Positions 51,981 to 61,995 of a DNA stretch of 64,000 bases are shown one piece after another. The stretch is from Schizophyllum amplum (lineage: Eukaryota; Basidiomycota; Agaricomycetes; Agaricales; Schizophyllaceae). Under the pieces are notes generated by a model. That model ran no database searches, was not told the origin of the DNA, and saw only the letters and a program-made list of their open reading frames with translations. How positions within the stretch are numbered: position 1 is the first letter of the stretch; each line of letters starts with the position of its first letter. The stretch covers positions 62,001 to 126,000 of the forward strand of contig VDMD01000034.1 in NCBI GenBank assembly GCA_007026445.1. Reading direction: 5' to 3'. Made by a program: the position numbers and the translations under genes.

Positions 51981-53239
51981 ACGACACATGAGGCACCTCA
52001 CGTATCCCAGAAACGTACCTTGCAGCCCACTTCTCTCGTACTCCATCCCGTCCGTACGCGGGCCTCACACCCGGGGCTGGATAGACAACGCAGCGTGCAA
52101 TCGGCGAGTCGGACTTCGCAATGCGCTCTCTTGTCCCCGAGATGTTCGTTCGCCTGTAATAGCTGTTCGCTTACCCGCCCCGAGAGGGCCTGATAGTGCA
52201 CAGGAAGGCCCGCCGTGGAAGAGACTGAAAGATGGCATTCGTGAGGCGGAATCCGTAGGGGCCAGTTCTCCGCGCAAGCAGACGTTCGCCGAGCCCTAGC
52301 AGGAGCTTGCTTCGACCTGAGACGGGCTATCAATCAAACGCAAGGAAAATTCAGTGAGAGAAGGATGGAAAAGGAGAAGGGAGAAGTGCTGATGGCCTGT
52401 GCGAGAGGGGGAGACAAAAGTGATAAGAGCGGCAACTATAGCATGATGAAAGAGGCAAGATCGAAGGAAAGGATTATGACTGCAATGAGGCCGAAGGAAG
52501 AGAGAAATGCCGAGCCGATATAGTGTCACTGGGGAACCAGGGTCTGTCGGGGATTGCAGTCATCGATACAGCAGGTCCAAAGAGGAGGGAACGTGAATAG
52601 ACATGATTGAGGGTCAGGACGATGAGAAGGTCATGGATGGTATGGGGGGAGCAGTTATAATGTGGAGGGTAAGCTTTACTACGGCCAATACAGCTCGACC
52701 AATGCGTCCAGCAAGGAAGGTGGCCAGAGTAGCGATATGAAGAATTGCGCAATACAGGAGAGCCCGAAGAGTGAAGGGAGTGTGTGGGGAGTGTGTGATA
52801 TGAGCTCTGCTAGGTGTGAAAGGAGGATAGCATTGACTGGACTGGACGGAGGACGCGTGGCGACAAGCGTCGGCTGAAGCGGAGCAAGACACAAAACTTA
52901 GTAGGGAGACCCTGGACGAAGTAATCCGAGTTCGCGCTGTGCTGTAGGCGAGCTAGCGTTATGTCAGTGTGCACCCTCTACCGTCTTTGGTTGTCGGTGA
53001 CATTCCCCTAGGCTGACTGAATGAACGGGCGGACATCGCGATGATAGCGTCAAGCAGCGCGTAATCAACAGGGCGGCAGCGTAGGTGGTATCCAGCACGC
53101 AGCACCCGCGCTTGTGAATGCATGCCTATGAGGCAAGACGGAAGTTGAGGTCAAGACGCAGAAGTACAATAGCGATTACCGGATCGAGCAACGTGGCATC
53201 TCCGCAGCTGGCGTCGTCGCAGGTTTCACTCCGCCCGTC

Positions 53240-55956
53240 ATGCAGCTTCCGCGACCGCTGCTCCTACTTCTCTTGACGCTCCTTGGATCTACATCAGCAG
53301 CGCGCACAAAGCGGAACCACGACACACATCACTACTATGTCCTCGAACACTCAGAATCCGCCGCTGTGTCGCTGGCAGACGTCGCGCACGCTCTCGGAGT
53401 AAGCGTCCTCGAGCAGGCGGGCGAGCTCCCGAACCACTGGCTGGTATCAGTAGAGAAGACGCTTTCCGAGCTCGCAACGCGCGACGCCGCCTCCGAAGAC
53501 CCGGTCTTAGCCCGTTACGCGGAGCTGAAGGCGCGCGCGGCGACTTCGTCCATCTGGCGACGCTCTGAAGAACGGCGAGCGCACGACATACTATTATCGA
53601 TTCGATATCTCGAACGCCAGACCCTCCGCCAAAGGTACAAGCGCGCCCCGCCACCTGTCTCATCCTCCCGCACCACCGCACAGCGCCTGGGCATCGAAGA
53701 CCCGCTCTTCACAGAGCAATGGCATCTCATCAACGACGAGTTCCCGGAGCATATGATGAACGTCGTGCCCGTGTGGGACATGGGCCTCACGGGGAAGGGC
53801 ATTATCACCTCCTTCGTGGACGATGGCCTTGATTATACGAGTCTCGACCTCAAGGACAATTTTGTGCGTCCCACTCCCCCATATAGTCCACCTCGCTAAC
53901 CCAACGACAGGACGCCGACGACTCATATGACTTCAACGACCACGAAGACCTCCCCACCCCCAAACTTTCCGACGACCACCACGGCACCCGCTGCGCCGGT
54001 CAGGTCGCAGCAGGCAAGAATTCAGCCTGCGGCGTTGGCATTGCCTACGAGTCCAAAGTCGCTGGCGTCCGCATCCTCTCCGGCCCCATCTCCGATGTTG
54101 ACGAGGCCGCGGCGCTCAACTACGGCTTCCAGAATGTCTCGATCTTTAGTTGCAGCTGGGGACCGCCCGACAACGGCAAGTCCATGGAAGGTCCCGGACA
54201 TCTCATTAAGAAGGCCGTACATAACGGCATAAACTACGGGCGCGGCGGCCTGGGATCGATATTCGTCTTCGCCAGCGGCAATGGCGCGGGCTCGGGTGAT
54301 CAGTGCAATTTCGACGGCTACACGAATTCTATCTATTCTGTCACCGTATCCGCGATCGACCACAAGGGTCTTCACCCATATTACTCGGAGCCTTGCGCGG
54401 CCAACCTCGTCGTTGCGTACAGTTCAGGCAGCGGAAAGCAAATTGTACGTTCTTGCTGTACAAGCATCCTGAAATATCGCTAACACCGCACGCAGGTCAC
54501 GACTGACCGCGGTGAAGACAAGTGTTCGTCTTCGCATGGCGGAACATCCGCCGCTGCTCCTAACGCCGCTGGCGTCTTCGCTCTCGCGCTCGAGGCCCGT
54601 CCGGACCTCACGTGGCGCGATATCCAGTATCTCTGCGTTCTGACGTCTCGACAAGTAAACCCCGACGACCCAGATTGGGAGACCATTCACTCCGGCAAAC
54701 CGTACAGCTACAAGTACGGCTTCGGTGCTCTCGATGGCGAGGCCTTCGTAAAGGCTGCGCAGGCTTGGGAACTTGTCAAGCCGCAGTCGCGCCTGATCAC
54801 CGACCCGGTCGTGCTGAACGATGGTACCATGTCAGAGGAGGGCGTGTATGCAGGCGGCGAGCTCATCGTTCCCGGGGGTGTAACGAGCTCTTTGACTGTC
54901 ACGCAGGACATGATGGAGGCGTCGAACCTGGAAAGTTTGGAGCACGTCAACATCAAGGTCTGGATCAATCACGCTCGCCGTGGTGATGTGGAGGTCGAGC
55001 TTGTTAGCCCGCGCGGCGTGAAGAGCGTTCTGGCTGCCGCAAGGAAGAATGATGACGACAAGGACGGCTTTCCCGGGTGGATGTTCATGACTGTCAAGCA
55101 CTGGGGCGAGGACGGCGTTGGCGATTGGACGATCAAGGTCTCTGACCAAGGCGTCCCCGAGGAGAGGAACGGCACTTTCTTGGGCTGGAACATAGTACTG
55201 TGGGGCACCGCCATTGATGACTCGCAAGCCATCCTATATGATGCGCCTGTGGACAACGTCGTCTTCCCGCCGCAGCACGTCGACCCGCCCCATCCCTCCG
55301 CCACTCCCTCGGCAACTAAGCAGCTGACGAAGCCTACGGAAGCGCTTGACGATGATCACCACACCGTCGAGGGCGAGAACACATCGCAGGCCTTTACTTC
55401 TGGCATCCAAGACGATGCCGCTTCCGAGCCGACTGAAACGGCCTCTGCCTCTGCCTCGCCAAGCAACACGCCCACGGCTGACGAGGGCTGGTTTTCCGAC
55501 ATGGCGAACCTCGTCTCGACCCAAAAATGGTTCTTCGGCGCCATGGGTGCGGTCGTGCTGTTCGGCGTGGGCGCTGGCGTCTTCCTGTGGCGACGACGCG
55601 TCGTGCGCACGCGGGAGCGCTACGCGGCACTGCCGGGGGACGACGGCGCTGGCGGGGGCGTGCAAATGAGCGCACTTTCGGGCGAGGGCGGCGGCCCGGC
55701 ACGCACGAAGGAGCTGTACGACGCGTTTGGGGAGGTCTCGGACGACGAGGACGAAGATGCAGACGAGCAGACGCGCCTGCACAGCCGTGGCTCAGAGATT
55801 GCCACTGGTGGTGGCTTGCACTCGGGCTTTCTGGACGATGATGAGCAGCATGAGCCACCGCCAACGCGATACCGGGATGAGCCGGAGACCTTGGCGACGT
55901 CGCACGCAGGCTCTTCGTCGAGTCCGAGTGGGAGTTGGGTGGACGCAGCGCGATAG
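53240..55956 (+). CDS. KEX2: Kexin, Golgi subtilisin-like pro-protein convertase
   Basis: Type I membrane endoprotease of the late Golgi that cuts after Lys-Arg/Arg-Arg. Three exons (introns 53864-53910 and 54445-54495) encode 872 residues. Signal peptide MQLPRPLLLLLLTLLGSTSA; propeptide ending at a likely autocleavage site LRQRYKR|APPP; catalytic Asp in SFVDDGLDYTS, His in DDHHGTRCAGQ, oxyanion Asn in FVFASGNGAGS, Ser in HGGTSAAAPNAAGVFAL. The P domain follows (HVNIKVWINHARRGDVEVEL, DWTIKVSDQGVPEERNGTFLGW). Then a Ser/Thr-rich stalk, one membrane helix WFFGAMGAVVLFGVGAGVFLW, and an acidic cytosolic tail with a DEDEDADEQTRL cluster. Length and order are typical. The ATG is directly before the signal peptide. 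Confidence 0.95.
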
Positions 55957-56457
55957 ACGACGCTCGTTCTTCTGTACCATCTTTTTATAACAGACTATCT
56001 GTAATACGGGCGGACTTTATAGGAACCTGGGCTCGAAATACGAACCGTTTGGAGCCTCCTCCCGACTCAGTGGTGGACGTGAAGCGCACTTGAAGCGCGC
56101 TTTGTCTGTCACGGCCTGCTCAGTGACAGCGCTCAAGCGCTCACGCGCTCACGAGTAGCTTACGCGCAAGCTGAAGGACGTAATTCGGTATTGCGCGGTA
56201 CGCGTGATACTTTGCTATTGTTTCCCCGAAAGGAAGGAGCGACCGCGAGTTCAACACCTTACACTGTACAGTCACCCCTCTTTCACGATTCGAGGGTCAC
56301 CCGAGGATGGATAAATACCGCGCATGCCGCGCCTCCTTTCTCTTCACCTCCCACCAACAGCGCGCATTTTCTGAATCAGCTGCTTAGTATTGGAAGGATC
56401 GACAGTCTTGCGCCATCGCACCGTACTCTCACGCCATCGGCCCCCACGCTCCGGATT
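55957..56457. other. Spacer KEX2 / F-box-LRR gene
   Basis: 500 bp of tandem + strand spacer. It contains GATAAATA at 56309-56316, a possible TATA element 140 bp before the next start, and short repeated GCGCTCA units around 56125-56150. No gene. Confidence 0.4.
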
Positions 56458-58109
56458 ATGCACAGGTGCCTGCAGTCGCCTGAGTTGCGCTCTCTCATTC
56501 TCGGCCAGCTGCTGCGACTGGGATGGCTGGCCTCGCTCGTCGCGCTGGCCTCATGCTGTCACGAGTTATTCGAGCCTGTCATGGCGCTGCTGTGGCGCCA
56601 ACAGCGAGGGCTGCGCCGCCTAGTCCTGCTTCTTCCGGGCTCAGCATTCGCGGATAGCGATCGCCCCAATTCCAACAACAGTTCCTTGCTGGTGCGTTGC
56701 CCCTGCTCTTTACAAGAATATGTGGCTGACGAAACCGCGTTCAGAGTCTAAGTAGACGCGTAATGCCCCCAGATCTGAAGCGCCTGCGTGTCTATGCACA
56801 GTTCGTTAAGGTCCTCGATCTTGACGACGTGCAAGTGACGCCGGATATTATAGCAGCCCTCGCTGCGGCGTTCGGTGGAGAAGCCCTACTTCCGGCTTTG
56901 CGCCGGTTGAGCTGGGCGCATGCCGATGGATTCGGGCACGTCCTGCACCACCTTTCATCGCCTTCTCTCCACACACTACATGTTGTTCTTCATGACGACG
57001 ACCTGGAGTCCGACGTGCAGGCGCTCCTCAGTATCAGGCGACGACATAGCCCGATATCCAACCTTCGACTTGCGCGAATACCCAGCGCTGAAAAGCGCGA
57101 GCTAGGAGTCGCAGGCCTCAGCCAAGCGCTGCACGGATGGACAAGCCTACGCAAAATATGCCTAGGGGATGGCGTAGCAAATAGCGCATCGTTGTCGTCA
57201 ATCGCCTCTTTGCCGAACCTAAGGGAAGCATCTTTCGAGCGGCTGCTGGACGACCACACCTTTCCCCGATCCTTTCGCGCTCTTCAATACCTCTCCGTTG
57301 GCGGAAATTCCCTGCTACCAGCCATTCACTCCATCAAAGCTGTGGAGAGCCGACGAATCGGCCAGTTGGTCACTTCGAGCACGGCCCCCTGCCATAGCAA
57401 GGAATGGGCCGCCCTTTTTGCTGCAATATATGAGCATTGGGATCCTGATACACCGTACCGACTATTCATCAGCGACCTACCCGATCCGTGCGCGCCTTCT
57501 TCCATGCCAGCCGACCCATTGCGCTTCTCCGACCTCCGATCCCTCATTTTCTTCAACAATATCACCGCCATAAATATCGACAAAGTCGGCGGGGTCGCTC
57601 TCACCGACGAGGACCTGTGGCGCCTCGCGCGCTCGTGGCCGTGCATACAGCAGTTGCACCTGCGAGGCGACCGCACGTCGCCGCCGGTCCTTCGCGACTG
57701 CACCCTTCGTGGGCTCGCGCCGTTCACGCGTTGCCAGCATCTCGTTGCGCTGACTATCGAGGTGGACGCGACAGGCGCGACGCTGCCTCCGCAGCCGGTC
57801 GCAGACATACTGCAGCGGGCGCTCAAAACAATCAACTTCGGACGGTCGCCAGTCCAGAGCTCGCTCGTGGTCGCCGCGTTCCTGACCAGCATATTCCAAG
57901 GGCTGGAGCATGTCGGGATACAAGAGCGCCTTGGGCTAGATGGCGAGGAGGCGGAGGCGGAGGAGAGTCGACGGCGTGTCTGGAAGAAGGTGCAGAGAGC
58001 ACTTCCCTTATTTTCTGCGACTCGGGCAAGTGAGAGGAGGAGGTTCGATGCGGCGGAACCGCATAAGTCTGCGACATTACACGCCAAAGACTATCTGGGC
58101 CTTGAATAA
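56458..58109 (+). CDS. F-box / leucine-rich-repeat protein
   Basis: Member of the large basidiomycete F-box/LRR family, presumed SCF ubiquitin-ligase adaptors. Two exons with one 53-nt intron (56692-56744) give 532 residues. The N-terminus is F-box-like: CLQSPELRSLILGQLLRL and LVALASCCHELFEPVMALLW. The junction reads NNSSLL | SLSRRVMPPDLKRLRVYAQF, matching the usual post-F-box segment. LRR-type units follow (PALRRLSWAHADG, SSPSLHTLHVVLHDDD, LPNLREASFERLLDD, CIQQLHLRGDRTSP, CQHLVALTIEVDATG). Substrate unknown. The + strand frame is open further upstream (to 56191), but that part has no F-box character, so the ATG at 56458 is preferred. Confidence 0.8.
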
Positions 58110-58559
58110 AGATGACATTTGAACAGCCAAAGTAGCGTGACATCTCCAGTGGTGACAGTTCTCCGGCCAGATTCTGACCTCCCACTCAAGCAACATACGC
58201 TCTTAGGACAATCGAAGATCAGTCTCACTGTATACTGACATTCATGTCGAACTGGTTACTTCCACAGACCGCTGGGCTGTCATCAACGACACGCCGACAG
58301 GTCGTTGACTTTAGCGCTGGGCGCCTAGCACTCAAACGCTCAAGACAGCCATCAGAATGTAGCATCCGATAGGCCTTTCGATAGGAAGACCTGCCATGGG
58401 GCCAGTAGGGACACATTGGGAACGCATGTACATGGAGTCAGAGGTGGCCGCTATACGGACGACCCAGGCGGCCAACGCGCGTCATCTGGACAGCTTCGCG
58501 ATTCACTCAGGCCTTGCACCTCTGATTCTCGCTCACATGTGCATACAGCACGTACAGCG
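58110..58559. other. Spacer F-box-LRR / dynamin
   Basis: 450 bp; promoter of the dynamin-like gene and 3' end of its neighbour. Nothing else supported. Confidence 0.4.
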
Positions 58560-58567
58560 CATATAAG
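58560..58567 (+). promoter_or_regulatory. TATA box of the dynamin-like gene
   Basis: CATATAAG, 49 bp before the ATG at 58616. Confidence 0.55.
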
Positions 58568-58615
58568 AGCTGACCGGCTCGCGCACGCCCTTCTAATCCT
58601 GACCCGTACGGCGTC

Positions 58616-61567
58616 ATGTTGAAGAACTTTCGACGAAGAGCGAACACGAGCCAGGCGGCCTCCACAACTGCTCCAGCAGATGCAGCGCCATCGACAGCCA
58701 CGGTTGCTTCGCAGTCGAGCAGCAGCGCTGTACTTTCGTTCAATTCTGCAGTATGTGTCATGCTCTATTCATTTATCAGCCTCAACCTGACGCGACTTGT
58801 ACGCACGTAGATGACCGCCCCATCTTCGGACGAGGGGAACGACGACATCAACAGTAGCGCATACGCTGCAAGGTGGCGAGCCCTCATGGACCTACACAAG
58901 GCTCTAAACGACCTCGGGTGCGTGCATATGTCCGACTTCTGCGCGTAGGCTGCTCATTCAAGCGTCTTTAGCGCCGAAGCCTTTTTCCCCCTTCCACGGA
59001 TCACAGTCATTGGCGGCCAGTCGGGTAGGCGCCTTATTTCTCTTTGAGATCGTCCGGTCATACCTTCGCGTAGCGGGAAAAAGCTCCCTCGTCGAGGCCG
59101 TGAGCGGAGTGAGTGCATATATGCGCTACCTGTGCACGGTTCTTACGAGGACCCTTAGCTCAGTGTTCCACGCGATGCCGGAATATGTACAAGGTGCGCT
59201 TGCGCCCCTCGAGATCACTCAAGGTATACCAACGTCCTTTGCGTCCCTCAGATGCCCTATGGAATGCGTGATGAAGAAAACCTCGGGTCCATGGTCTTGC
59301 CGCATCTCCCTTCGCACGGGTCTCGAACCAGCAGACGTCGCCAATGGCTCGCCGTCGACAGTCGACTTCGGCCCTGCCATCACGTGCAAGGAAGATGTAG
59401 ACATCTGGCTCCGCCGCGCGCAGGCTGCCATTCTCAGTCCCCACCGCGCTCGCGAAGGATTTTACGACAAGTCTCCTGAACAGCTAAAGGCTCCGGATGA
59501 ACAGCGCCTGGCGTTCTCTCGAAACACCATTGTCGTCAATCTAGAGGACGAAGACTTGACGAACATGTCCTTCGTCGACTTACCTGGTATGTGTCTTCTT
59601 GTGCGTCTTTTAACGTAGTAAACCAATTGTTAATCTGCAGGTCTGATCCAGAACAGCGAGCAGCGTCTCATCGATCTCGTTCGTGACCTGGTGGCCGACC
59701 GAATTGAAGGAAAAAACACGATTGTGTTGGTCACAGTGCCCATGACAGGCTCGTTCTCGCCTCGATTTGTCAGCGCACTCACTCACATCTTGCGCAGACG
59801 ACGTCGAAACGGTCGCTGCACTCAAACTCGCGCGCGAGGCTGACCCTGCGGGCCAGCGCACCATCGGTTCGTGGACACTCGCGGATGCACTTGAAAAAGA
59901 TACCAACGATCTATCCAGCTGTACTGACCAAGCCCGATTTAATTCGTCAAGGTGCCACTAGTGCTCGTGAACGATGGCCTGGCATCATGGAGGGCAAGGA
60001 GCCGAGGCACAAGCTGCACCACGGCTACTTTGCTGTCCTCCTCCCTAACGATGATGACCGAACGGCCGACGTCTCAAAGGCTGCCATACGCGCGAGATCG
60101 CATAACTTCTTCAGCACCGAGCAGCCGTGGAAGGCCATGGGCCAGCAACGTTTTGGTGTAGTTAACCTCGTGAGCTATGTCGGAAGCTTGCTCGTACGGC
60201 TCATCGAGAACGCGTACGTCAATACCTGCGTCCTCGTAGAACCAATTTGCTCACTTTGCTACCAGAATCCCAGAGCTACGCAAGGCGATCGCTAACGCTC
60301 TGCGGCTTTGCCAGGAGGAGCTGGCGACGCTCCCTGCCGAGGGGGTCTTCAACACGGACTCGGACGTCAACACATACATCGTTCTACAGATCACCAAATT
60401 CTGCGAGCTCTTCAGCCACGCGGTCATGGGCGAACCTTCGAGCCCGCACAAGGATCTCGTGCAGGCGAACCGCCGCCATTACGAGCATCTCAAGTTATCC
60501 ATCGGGCGCACGCGCCCGGACTTCTGGCCCTTCGAGGACAAGAACGATTATAGGAGCCCCGGTTTTGGGCACGGAGACGGGACGGGGCCCATGGACCTAA
60601 AGGACGTTCGGGAGGTCATTGACAAGTGCGTTTTCTTGTAAAGTAGCCTACAAATATTTGACCGGTGACTCTGCAGGTCAATCGCCTGGGAGCTGCCGCG
60701 CCACATACCCTTCGAGGCGACGAAGGTGCTCATCATGCGCATCACGGCGCGATGGTCCGCGCCTGCTCTCAAATGTGCCGCCGACGTAGTCGAGACTACA
60801 GATGCCAAGTTGCTGGCTCTCATCCAGAGTCAGTTTGGCCAATTTCAGGGCCTGAAAGAGCATGTGGAGTACGTGCGAGTTTGTTCATTTCTTGTTGGCT
60901 GGTACTTACTTGGATTCAAGGTCGGTTGTGGCAAGAAGATTGGCTGAGTGTGCTGAGCCCATGGACGCGTCGCTCGCGACAGCCCTCAAGCTGGAGACCG
61001 GCCAGCCCATTTTTACTCAAAATACTCACTACCTCGAGACGGTAGAGAGGAAGTGGTTGGGGTTGTACCGCAGCGCTCATTACCACTCTAATGCTTACTG
61101 TGTCGTGCCATACGAGCAAATCCCAACCCCCTGTGTGTCTGCTCCCCCATCACCGCAGCTCGTGCAATCTTCGCAGTGGCCGACGCGGCCTCGGACACCG
61201 CCGCTTGTTCGGCGCACTCGTGCAGACGAAGAGCTGGAGGTCATGTCCAAAGTCTATGCGTACGTGCAGGTCGCATACAAGGTGCGCCACGACTCATTGC
61301 CTGTCCCCGCGTCTTTCTTCTCACCTCTTCGTCTAGCGCATCATCGACCACGTCCCGCTCCTTCTGGAACACGAGTTCAACCAGACGCTTGCTGAGGGGT
61401 TGCTGGAGCCGCTGTTGCGCAGCGTGGATGCGATGTCGGACGATGCGAAGCGCGCCATGCTGGCTGAGGACAAGGAGGTTGCCGATAGGCGTGTTGCGTT
61501 GAAGGCCAAACATGCGCGGCTGGTAGCTATCCAACGCAAGCTCGACGACTGGGAGAAATACGCTTGA
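58616..61567 (+). CDS. Dynamin-superfamily GTPase
   Basis: Large GTPase for membrane remodelling, about 750-780 residues over a dozen exons. After a Ser/Ala/Thr-rich N-terminus the G domain has P-loop GGQSAGKSSLVEAVSG (the codon for Ala is split by an intron), switch I LSVPRDAGICTRCPMEC, G3 FVDLPGLIQNSEQ and G4 VLTKPDLIRQGA. The stalk includes NALRLCQEELATLP and HAVMGEPSSPHKDLVQ; a GED-like C-terminus follows (VQVAYKRIIDHVPLLLEHEF, KHARLVAIQRKLDDWEKYA). There is no PH or proline-rich domain, so it resembles the Mx/DLP-type fungal expansions rather than endocytic dynamin or DNM1. Switch I needs a 35-nt microexon (59159-59193), and the intron at 59749-59797 has a GC donor. Cellular target cannot be told. 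Confidence 0.88.
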
Positions 61568-61995
61568 TGTCGGCTCATGGTGTGCATTCTTCTAGCGCTG
61601 GCTTTCCTCTCGGACCGTCGTTTCTTAACATCTTTCTACTTAGTGCGGCGTGTTCGGGTCCAATTAAGTACTTTGACTGAGTGGAGTGTATCGCATAGTC
61701 GCTTGTTCTCTTGTGAGCCATAGCCAGACATCTGCCGCACGACGTCCAGAGTCATCATGCAAAGCTGCTGGAAGCCTGGACTTCAAAGTTCAAGTCGACC
61801 TTTCCCTCTCCCGTGATGTTTGACTTGTCGTCACCTTGTCATCACCTCTCACGCACTTGGGCGACGTCGGCACCATCATCTCTAGTAACCACCGCATGTC
61901 CTTTGAAGCACGATGTCATCCTCCTCCTTGTTCTGAACACTCGAAAGCTTTTCTGTTCTTGAATGCGCGTAACGTCGCCGCGGTCGCTCAAGACA
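61568..61995. other. Spacer dynamin / SelO
   Basis: About 430 bp. An in-frame ATG at 61963 could extend SelO by 11 residues. Otherwise no feature seen. Confidence 0.4.

Larger units (their letters stand above)
48805..53239. other. 4.4 kb gene-poor region
   Basis: Three open frames are long but unconvincing: 49012-49611 (-, 199 codons), 49814-50506 (-, 230 codons, one hydrophobic stretch GPYVLLLILIWMV) and 51439-52299 (+, 286 codons, Ser/Pro/Arg-rich because the + strand is pyrimidine-rich). None has a recognisable domain, promoter or splice pattern. The + strand is CT-rich at 51540-52080 and AG-rich at 52330-52900. Also present are a 12-bp inverted repeat (51549-51602) and a (CATC)5 microsatellite. 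Confidence 0.4.

Noticed and set aside
51439..52299. 286-codon Ser/Pro/Arg-rich frame
   Set aside because: Explained by pyrimidine-rich composition; no domain, promoter or splice evidence.
55234..55864. Two long overlapping - strand frames (182 and 156 codons)
   Set aside because: Antisense to the GC-rich stalk and tail of kexin.
58616..61567. Calling the GTPase an antiviral Mx protein
   Set aside because: Domain layout is shared by many fungal dynamin-like proteins; nothing in the sequence indicates that role.
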